From positions 124,001 to 188,000 of the forward strand of contig JBDKTA010000004.1 in NCBI GenBank assembly GCA_039680605.1: a stretch of DNA of 64,000 nucleotides. The letters run 5' to 3'. A program made the translations under genes and the position numbers. This document shows, piece by piece, positions 60,001-64,000 of the stretch (the stretch's first letter is position 1; each line of letters starts with the position of its first letter). This stretch comes from Planctomycetaceae bacterium. GTDB taxonomy: Bacteria > Planctomycetota > Phycisphaerae > SM23-33. The notes under the pieces are model-generated. The model worked only from the letters and a program-made list of their open reading frames with translations, was not told where the DNA came from and ran no database searches.

Positions 60001-61636
60001 TTATGTTTCTGCCAATGATAAGGGCGAACCCGTCGTCGAGAATGTGCTCATCCCGCTGATCAAGACCTCGGCGACGGGCCTGCCGTACTCGGTCAAGCTC
60101 TACCTGGCCGGGCGCGCCAGCGAACCGCTGGGGCGCATCACCAAGATCACGCCGCCGGCGATCCGCATCATCGGCATCCCGGTCGAACAGACCACCTGGA
60201 GCCTGCAACTGCCCCGCGGGTACCGCTACAGCGAGGGCGTCGGCATGGCCCGAAAAGGCGCCATCGGCGACCAGGAGCAACAGGCCAAACGCGCCGAAGC
60301 GTATCGCCTCCTGAGCCGCGTGGCGGCCAGGGGAAAACAAACCAAACGCCTCCTCGATGCCGACGAATACTCCAGCGCCGGCAACGGCACGGGCTTGAAC
60401 TCCTGGACAGACAACATTCGCCTGCAGAATGACAAATGGAACAAGAGTCGCGAAGAGGCGCGGCAGTTCATCGTCGAAAATCGCGAGACTCTGGGCGGCG
60501 AGGCCCAGCGCCTCGAACAGACGCTCACCGACGACTCCAACACCCAGTACGGACTGAACACGGTCTGGCAGCAGCGGCAGGAGCAGGCCGCCGCCGTCAC
60601 CGGCGTTAACAACTTCCTCAACGGCTCGGTGAATAACGCCGGCGTTTCGGACGCGGCGGCCAACGAGTGGCTGGACCGCTCGACCGAGTTCGTCATTCGC
60701 GCCAACGACGAGCAGCAGCGGCGCATTGCCGGCGAACTGGAGAAAAACGACGCCGGCGGCAATAAGATCGTCGAGCAAGCCCTGGGCCGCAAGCTCCAGG
60801 AACAGCGCAAGGTCGGCGGGCGCGCCGGCGTTGACGATGAGAAAAAAGAAGAAGCCCTCAAGGAACTCACCAAGCAGTTGGAAGACGAAGGCCGCCGGAA
60901 CTTCGTCAAGCAGCGCGACCAGCTCCGCCAGCAGCAGGATGAACTGCAGTTCAACCGCCTCACCCGCAGCCAGTCCGACGGCAAGGACCTGGCCAAGAAG
61001 CCCGGCGGCAAGGGCACGGGCAAGGGCGAGATGTACCAATCGCAACGCGCCGCCGAATCGCCGCCGGCGCTGCCCGGACAGCCTCAGTCCTCTGAGGAAA
61101 GCTGGACTTACGATGGGCGCGGGCGGGCAAGCGGCGGAGCGGCCGAACCGTTGGCATTGGGCGTGCGAGGCCCAGTCGCCGGCCAACCCGGCGGCGGGCC
61201 CGTTCCCGCCGATAGGCCCGCGTCGGAACGCGGCGGCGATGCTATCCCCGCCCAGGCCGCCGTGGCGCTGGGCACCTTCTCTCTGCCGGTGAGCCTGCCC
61301 CGCGCCGACGGCGTGTCCATGGACTTCGCCGGCAGCGGCGGCGACGTCAGCGTCACCATCTGGGCCGTCAAAGACTCCACCGCCCGCGCGTGGGAATCGA
61401 CAGCCGCGGCTGTCATCCTCCTGGTGCTGCTGGCACTGGCGGTTCGGATCTGGCGGCATGTCTGGCGCATCGGCTCGCCCGCCGCCGCGACGCAGCGCAT
61501 CGTCCTGTACGCGATCCTCGCCCTGGCTGGGTGGGTGCTCTGGGGCCTCGTGCCGGCGGTGGTGCTGACGGCAACTGCCGCCGCACTCGCCGAAGCCGCC
61601 CGCTACCTCCCCCAGCGCCGGGCTAAGCAGTTGTGA
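54029..61636 (+). CDS. 2535-aa exported protein made of two further module copies (polyprotein-like)
   Basis: AAGGAG precedes the ATG, and the gene is coupled to the 50707 gene. Copy 2 runs from a signal peptide (about 8-22) through LYVPYRDIAAAL (near 30) to three hydrophobic helices (about 1066-1142). A second, complete signal-peptide-like segment follows directly (VLLAAVLLMAQSARAADA, about 1157-1174). Copy 3 then starts with LIIPYEGD and KVLVSYAKFIELWNAA (near 1190-1225), has VPAGVSVTSLTGANLRDF near 1435, a Gln/Arg/Glu coiled coil (about 2130-2320), a Gly/Pro-rich stretch and two or three C-terminal helices (about 2455-2525). A stretch near residues 668-710 uses AT-rich codons unlike the rest. 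No enzyme motif was recognised; a structural or adhesive envelope role is a guess. Confidence 0.85.
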   Translation: MKNLPTWLMTAALLAAAGPADAQQRPAEKGNLYVPYRDIAAALDPAAKSILMDRGEFAALLAAAKANQAAADSQQLGQVTSARYQADVTGQSLRLTGELEVISLSDKGVAVPLAFARLGLLKVALDGKSAPLGYDDGALVLLVAGKGKHAVTIEASAALTELPLARFPAGGLQFGISIPPAVAGTMTLTAPGDLEISASAAMDKPTYDRAADRTRAELTIGGRDSVTAVLLGNGRQEAQKPILLGESTASVEIEADSQTLHCLYMVDVLRRSVRELQFAVDASWTITAVTCPGLVRWSVEAGQDGSNILTVRLGSASRGLQALHIKATAVEKIAGQWRSPRVILQDAAFQRGYLLVNTQRDLRVRGHELSDARREDAGATQVPALFGLLTGRLYYHWGADWSVKLRTAKVPLRRESQDRQRLAVGDKSLTLTGEFQVTAVGSEMFDMNFRLPPGAWELVSVTVNGSGEGFEYHVTDDAAPATQPAASAPAAFRRLRIELARPVQPEGVANVVITLQHVPQNWLWRAGSTPRVIAMPLLSCQADQVSGVVSVSTSDDLDAAPDAVPDAIKGVNVGRMTSMGLGSDVQLAWTYDQQPPPADVRLQISRRSARLSAESVGLVSLTSEHLRAHWRVTYTITRARTAELMVLVDKSLGEEVSIEVPGRRIASKTRVLPIELPDLDKDVLVTTQKAVPLENLEPLPVLPQAKGYDLWKLTLDAEAVGQVAVDVSYSRPLPAKDFTLPLVRPFGADQVTEYLALQAAEELAVDAKANAAGRAIDSADLPPLPEDANRLLAAWRFDSGSEQPVVNVSTTVHQTVAIPAALAGSAELTTYLDGQGNQRTQALFRLVNAGMQFASVQLPANATLWSITVDGAVAKPQRDTAGNYMVHLPRDSRSPLIKVVYGAAGTGGSMHALARATLPGVKVNTVSWTVVTAPGLRITAQDSDMTSDGLYSVAPAYQQTFDLAFGPREPSLDAIAYSAPPAAAARAVATESLHGGLTRKDAAPATQPAEVKSKVSLDHSRGLVVSGKYTLPVELAQTGDYGHRVTFTSLDPLPLAVELTDESGLDSFALLGFVMAGLAGLMRLNARAWHKARFIIAVLIAASLVAVWWRDAAPFMNGMFWAALLLIPFYLAVGLVRIILRAMRRTAIPVLQRAAVLLAAVLLMAQSARAADAQANNAPPQAGEPGAAPLIIPYEGDPAKADQAKKVLVSYAKFIELWNAAHPDQAIDIAPAAGKLWLADVRYAATVKADTLTLTLTAQAQTTGKGLVVVPIPFEGVALTGASLDDKPVPIASAEKGMVLTLEGGAKGTLRLTAVTTAKPQAGRPTVNLTLPPLPAGVMTVALPADDLVLEVPQAQGSLTSRKTDGGVEWTVPLGLARALTLRWSPKAGGGTVDRTLSAAANHDVSFNHWGIVGATQMVFTFSATDYDQFRLLVPAGVSVTSLTGANLRDFAVVATSKTEGQDYSVVLVRLHRPATKTYEMTAKWVAPLPTLDKPFTLPLPQAGDVARESGAATLRVAGGMTLTEIGVEGGRRRASAAGGRDAQTAADATREVSSYYWPYRPFALTLKLHRAETETAAVVNQLVRIDARRCQLLVQANLTARRGRLFEASFALPDGYELLSAAGAAVEDFHVEPAPTGRRLYVNLRGGAASTSLALVLVKAPLELGRLSVPKVTLLDAGGAPLAEQTGRLAVQLADSLEAHTLNSENLGSAPPASVLTGWLASQDIRATQFAYQYDRPAIALDLDVRAKPTRTRVEIVAGVTVQPTAAWYTYRLRYAISGSPIDHVSFTLPTQYAALAAVTCPAMRSVKTEDADGGRTRWTVSLINEVTGVLDVAVNFAVPISQQTTALAVPRVVTAAPEGYRCVVAVQNLSRHELSLDTAAEMTALPASQQRDLLGAAHASLQYVFQAFSDTWTLALKLKPAEPAKRTTAIIDLMTVATTIDLAGNSRYEVELMLQNRSEQFLHVKVPPELTLWSAYVDGKAVKPASADHYVSANDKGEPVVENVLIPLIKTSATGLPYSVKLYLAGRASEPLGRITKITPPAIRIIGIPVEQTTWSLQLPRGYRYSEGVGMARKGAIGDQEQQAKRAEAYRLLSRVAARGKQTKRLLDADEYSSAGNGTGLNSWTDNIRLQNDKWNKSREEARQFIVENRETLGGEAQRLEQTLTDDSNTQYGLNTVWQQRQEQAAAVTGVNNFLNGSVNNAGVSDAAANEWLDRSTEFVIRANDEQQRRIAGELEKNDAGGNKIVEQALGRKLQEQRKVGGRAGVDDEKKEEALKELTKQLEDEGRRNFVKQRDQLRQQQDELQFNRLTRSQSDGKDLAKKPGGKGTGKGEMYQSQRAAESPPALPGQPQSSEESWTYDGRGRASGGAAEPLALGVRGPVAGQPGGGPVPADRPASERGGDAIPAQAAVALGTFSLPVSLPRADGVSMDFAGSGGDVSVTIWAVKDSTARAWESTAAAVILLVLLALAVRIWRHVWRIGSPAAATQRIVLYAILALAGWVLWGLVPAVVLTATAAALAEAARYLPQRRAKQL

Positions 61637-61852
61637 GTGGTGAGTGGTGAGTGGTGAGAAGAAACAAAGGGGACGGGAGTCGTTCTCTGCCGGTGTCGTG
61701 GCGACTTCAAATGGCGACTGAACGCCTGCCGGTGCCGTGGCGGGAGGGCTTCAGCCCGACAGCCACGACTATGCGCAGATTGCGGCGTTCGCTCCTCCTG
61801 GGGTCGGCGATCGTGGCTCTCCGGGCCTCCGGCCCTGCGCGCCACGGCACCC
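61633..61852. repeat. Mixed repeats in the 61637-61962 gap
   Basis: GTGAGTGGT is repeated three times (61633-61658), beginning inside the stop codon of the giant gene. Next, GGTGCCGTGGCG (61731-61742) is inverted relative to a GCCACGGCACC block (61841-61851), with inner AGGGCTTCAGCCC and GGGCCTCCGGCCC hairpins. Confidence 0.7.
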
Positions 61853-61900
61853 CAGCCAGCGTGGCTATGACTGGGTGGCAGAGGCCGCCGGTTCTTATTG

Positions 61901-61932
61901 TTACCTCTGCGCCCTCTGTGCCTCTGTGGTAA
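61901..61932. repeat. CCTCTGCGCCCTCTGTGCCTCTGTGG repeat before recN
   Basis: This is a half-copy of the CACAGAGG group read in the inverted orientation, close to the recN promoter region (TAAAAT near 61950). Nothing else was seen between it and recN. Confidence 0.6.
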
Positions 61933-61962
61933 GTTTCTTCCCGATTCTGTAAAATACCCGCC

Positions 61963-63729
61963 ATGCTTCGCGAGTTGCACATTTCGAACCTGGCGATTAT
62001 CGAAAAGGTCGACATCGAGTTCGGCCGGGGGCTTAACGTCTTCACTGGGCAGACCGGCGCGGGCAAGAGCCTGATCCTGGGCGCGCTGGAACTGCTGCTG
62101 GGCCTGCGCGGCGGCGGCGAAGACGCGGCCATGTTCGTCCGACCCGGCAGCAGCGAGGCGCGCGTCAGCGGCGTGTTCGAGGTTGCCCGAGCCGCCACGG
62201 CTGAGGCGCTGGGGCAGATCCTAGACCAGGAGATCGCCCCCGCCGAGCCGATCCTGATGACCCGCCGCGTGCTGGCCTCGGGACGCTCGAGCGTCTCGGT
62301 CAACGGCAACGCGGTGACGGCGGCCATGCTCCGCCAGGCCGGCGAGCTGCTGGTGGACATCCATGGACAGCACGACCAGCAGTTCCTGCTCAAGAACGCC
62401 AACCAGTTGCAGATCCTCGATGCCTTCGCCGACGCGCTGGAGCTGCGCGAGCAGTTCGCCGCGGTTTTCAGCGAGCTTCGCCACAGTCGCCAGCGCCTGG
62501 CCGACCTGAAGGCCTCGTGCCAGACCCGCGACGACCAGCTCGACCTCTACCGATTCCAGATGGAAGAGATCGACGCCGCGGCGCCGGAGGCCGGCGAGTA
62601 CGCCCGGACCAAGAGCCGCTACAGCGTCCTGAAGAACCTCGCCCGACTCAAGGAACAGTCGCTGGCGGTGCTGGGCGGCCTGGCCGAGGGTGACGAGGCG
62701 CTGCTGGATAACCTCGGGCGGTTGTCGGCGGCAGTCAAAGACCTCGTGCGTCTCGACGAGTCGCTGGGCGCCCTGGCGGCGCAGCTCGAGCAGGGCGAGG
62801 ATATCCTGCGCGACGCCGCCCGCGAACTCGAGCGGTACCAGGACAAGCTCGATGTCGACGAGGGGCAGTTCGAGAAGATCCAGCAGCGCCTCGACGAACT
62901 CAACGCCATCATCCACAAGTACGCCCGCGCCTCCGCCGCCGGCGACGACCCGCTCGAAGCGGTTCTGGAATACCGCCGCGCCATCGGCGAAAAGGCCGCC
63001 GCCCTCGAGGCCGACTCGCAGTCGCTGGAAGGGCTCGAAGAGGAAATCGCCAAGCTGCAGCGGCGGCTGGGGCAGATCGGGCCCGAGCTCTCGCGCCGCC
63101 GAAAGGACGCCGCCAGGCGGCTCAAGACGCTCGTCGAGGCGCAGTTCGCCGAGCTGGAGATGCCCGAGGCCACCTTCGACGTCGAGATCGTTACGCGCAA
63201 GGCCGACGATGCGGGCGTCGACGCAACCGGCCTCGATGCGGTGGACTTTCTCGTGCGGACCAACCCCGGCCAGGAGCGACTGGCGCTGCGCAAGATCGCC
63301 AGCGGCGGCGAGCTGTCGCGCATCATGCTGGCGCTCAAGACGATCCTGGCCGACAAGGACCAGATCACCGTGCTGGTCTTCGACGAGATCGACGCCAACA
63401 TCGGCGACCGCCTCGGCGCCACCATCGGGCGCAAGATGCGCGCCCTGGCCCGCGGGGCGGCAGGCAGGAAGAGCGCCGCCAACTCGCACGCCCACCAGAT
63501 CATCTGCATCACGCACCTCTCGCAGATCGCCGCCTGCGCGGACCATCACCTGCAGATCCGCAAAGACGTGGCCGGCAGCGGCGACGGGCGCCAGACCTCC
63601 GCCTCCGTCTGCGTGCTCGAAGGCGACGCCCGCGTGCAGGAACTGGCGGAGATGATGGCCGGCAAGAACCCCACGCCCGCGACGCTCACCCACGCCCGGC
63701 AACTCCTGGCGGCCAATTCAAAGACGTGA
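61963..63729 (+). CDS. recN: DNA repair protein RecN
   Basis: A 588-aa SMC-like ATPase for double-strand-break repair, of slightly long but normal length. Walker A is GQTGAGKSLILGAL (about 29-42), the Q-loop-like HGQHDQQFLL lies near 135, a central coiled coil spans about 150-360, the ABC signature SGGELSRIMLALK is near 447 and Walker B VLVFDEIDANIGD near 468, with ITHLSQIAACADHH near 510. No ribosome site is visible; TAAAAT about ten bases before the start suggests a very short leader. It is followed by two repeat elements to the window end. Confidence 0.95.
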   Translation: MLRELHISNLAIIEKVDIEFGRGLNVFTGQTGAGKSLILGALELLLGLRGGGEDAAMFVRPGSSEARVSGVFEVARAATAEALGQILDQEIAPAEPILMTRRVLASGRSSVSVNGNAVTAAMLRQAGELLVDIHGQHDQQFLLKNANQLQILDAFADALELREQFAAVFSELRHSRQRLADLKASCQTRDDQLDLYRFQMEEIDAAAPEAGEYARTKSRYSVLKNLARLKEQSLAVLGGLAEGDEALLDNLGRLSAAVKDLVRLDESLGALAAQLEQGEDILRDAARELERYQDKLDVDEGQFEKIQQRLDELNAIIHKYARASAAGDDPLEAVLEYRRAIGEKAAALEADSQSLEGLEEEIAKLQRRLGQIGPELSRRRKDAARRLKTLVEAQFAELEMPEATFDVEIVTRKADDAGVDATGLDAVDFLVRTNPGQERLALRKIASGGELSRIMLALKTILADKDQITVLVFDEIDANIGDRLGATIGRKMRALARGAAGRKSAANSHAHQIICITHLSQIAACADHHLQIRKDVAGSGDGRQTSASVCVLEGDARVQELAEMMAGKNPTPATLTHARQLLAANSKT

Positions 63730-63775
63730 AGAACGCTGCGATCTTTGCTCCGCAAATAACCGCAGAATCAGAGAT

Positions 63776-63900
63776 GGGTGGCATGGCGACACACGTTTTT
63801 GTTTTTTCGTGGGTCGCCATGATGCTCATCAGCGCACACCCATGGCGACCTGCCTGCCGGCAGGCAGGCCTGCCGAACAACGCGTGTCGCCATGCCACCC
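63776..63900. repeat. GGGTGGCATGGCGACACACG inverted element after recN
   Basis: Terminal arms GGGTGGCATGGCGACACACG (63776-63795) and its inverse (63881-63900) enclose a GGGTCGCCATG/CATGGCGACC hairpin and a CCTGCCTGCCGGCAGGCAGG palindrome (63850-63869). It is the sister of 26328-26426. The CCTGCCTGCCGGCAGGCA palindrome also occurs at 39101-39118. Confidence 0.9.
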
Positions 63901-63915
63901 GGCCGGTAGATTAAG

Positions 63916-63998
63916 CCGCAGAGGTCGCAGAGGACGCTGAGGATGTGAGAGACAAAACAAACTTCTTCCCTCTGCGACCTCAGCGACCTCAGCGGCTA
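63916..63998. repeat. CCGCAGAGGTCGCAGAGGAC inverted element at the window end
   Basis: The left arm CCGCAGAGGTCGCAGAGGAC plus GCTGAGG (63916-63942) is inverted relative to the right arm ending GACCTCAGCGACCTCAGCGG (63977-63996). It is a compact member of the same group as 17184 and 21730. The window stops within a few bases of its end. Confidence 0.75.
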
Positions 63999-64000
63999 AT

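Noticed and set aside
56960-61459. Very long open frame on the minus strand opposite the giant gene
   Set aside because: It is the antisense shadow of a GC-rich coding gene. Its translation is low-complexity (His/Arg/Gly/Gln-rich) with no domain, and the plus-strand protein has signal peptides, helices and paralogous modules.

Overview
The window is high-GC bacterial DNA with mostly head-to-tail, tightly packed genes. Gene content and style suggest Planctomycetota, probably a Phycisphaerae-like anaerobe (inference). Supporting signs are several corrinoid-type methyltransferase relatives (two UroD/MtaA-like proteins and one MttB), a MoxR-DUF58-DUF4129-SpoIIM-RDD cluster, a LpxL-like acyltransferase that implies an outer membrane, very large exported proteins without an obvious family, and dense families of palindromic repeats. 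I saw no rRNA, tRNA, CRISPR array, prophage or replication origin.

Layout. 3-2572: the end of a membrane protein, a class I/II aminotransferase and a REP-associated tyrosine transposase (RAYT). 2643-7674: a UroD-family protein, then leftward rpsT, a TPR protein, rsmA and miaA. 7813-17170: a ten-gene rightward operon with overlapping stop/start codons (four small zinc-ribbon/membrane proteins, DUF4129, DUF4350, MoxR, DUF58, SpoIIM, RDD). 17516-24000: a ferritin-like protein, a pseudo-phosphatase lipoprotein, a TPR protein, a PBP4-type peptidase, a PilZ protein, an exported HDAC-like protein and hicBA. 24115-31807: a nucleotidyltransferase and a sugar-kinase-like protein, rnc, a three-gene glycan/lipid-sugar operon, and a second UroD protein. 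32188-41586: a GH36-like glycosidase behind a structured leader, a TlyA-like methyltransferase, a DUF4139-like exported protein, MttB, GH4 and a GNAT protein. 41825-48681: an LtaS-like sulfatase with apt and mntP, a LpxL-like acyltransferase, a 28-codon small membrane ORF, a thioredoxin lipoprotein and a Tes-like radical SAM enzyme. 48812-63729: an unknown membrane protein, two adjacent genes carrying three copies of one large exported module, and recN.

The most striking signal is the repeats. At least seven families of palindromic elements occur in the intergenic gaps, usually as inverted pairs with nested hairpins. Several have also landed inside reading frames without breaking them: rsmA, the DUF4129 gene, spoIIM-like and the 50707 gene carry internal insertions. 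miaA, the pseudo-phosphatase, the GNAT gene, the second UroD gene and GH4 end inside a repeat, and the PBP4 signal peptide is written by one. Several units carry GTAG, GGAG or GTGG next to the hairpin and occur as inverted pairs, which is how REP/BIME elements mobilised by RAYT transposases look. The RAYT at 1964 is therefore a candidate driver.

The second striking signal is at 50707-61636: a 1105-aa exported protein followed by a 2535-aa protein made of two further copies of the same module. The larger protein keeps a complete signal-peptide-like segment at its internal junction, so it reads like a polyprotein.
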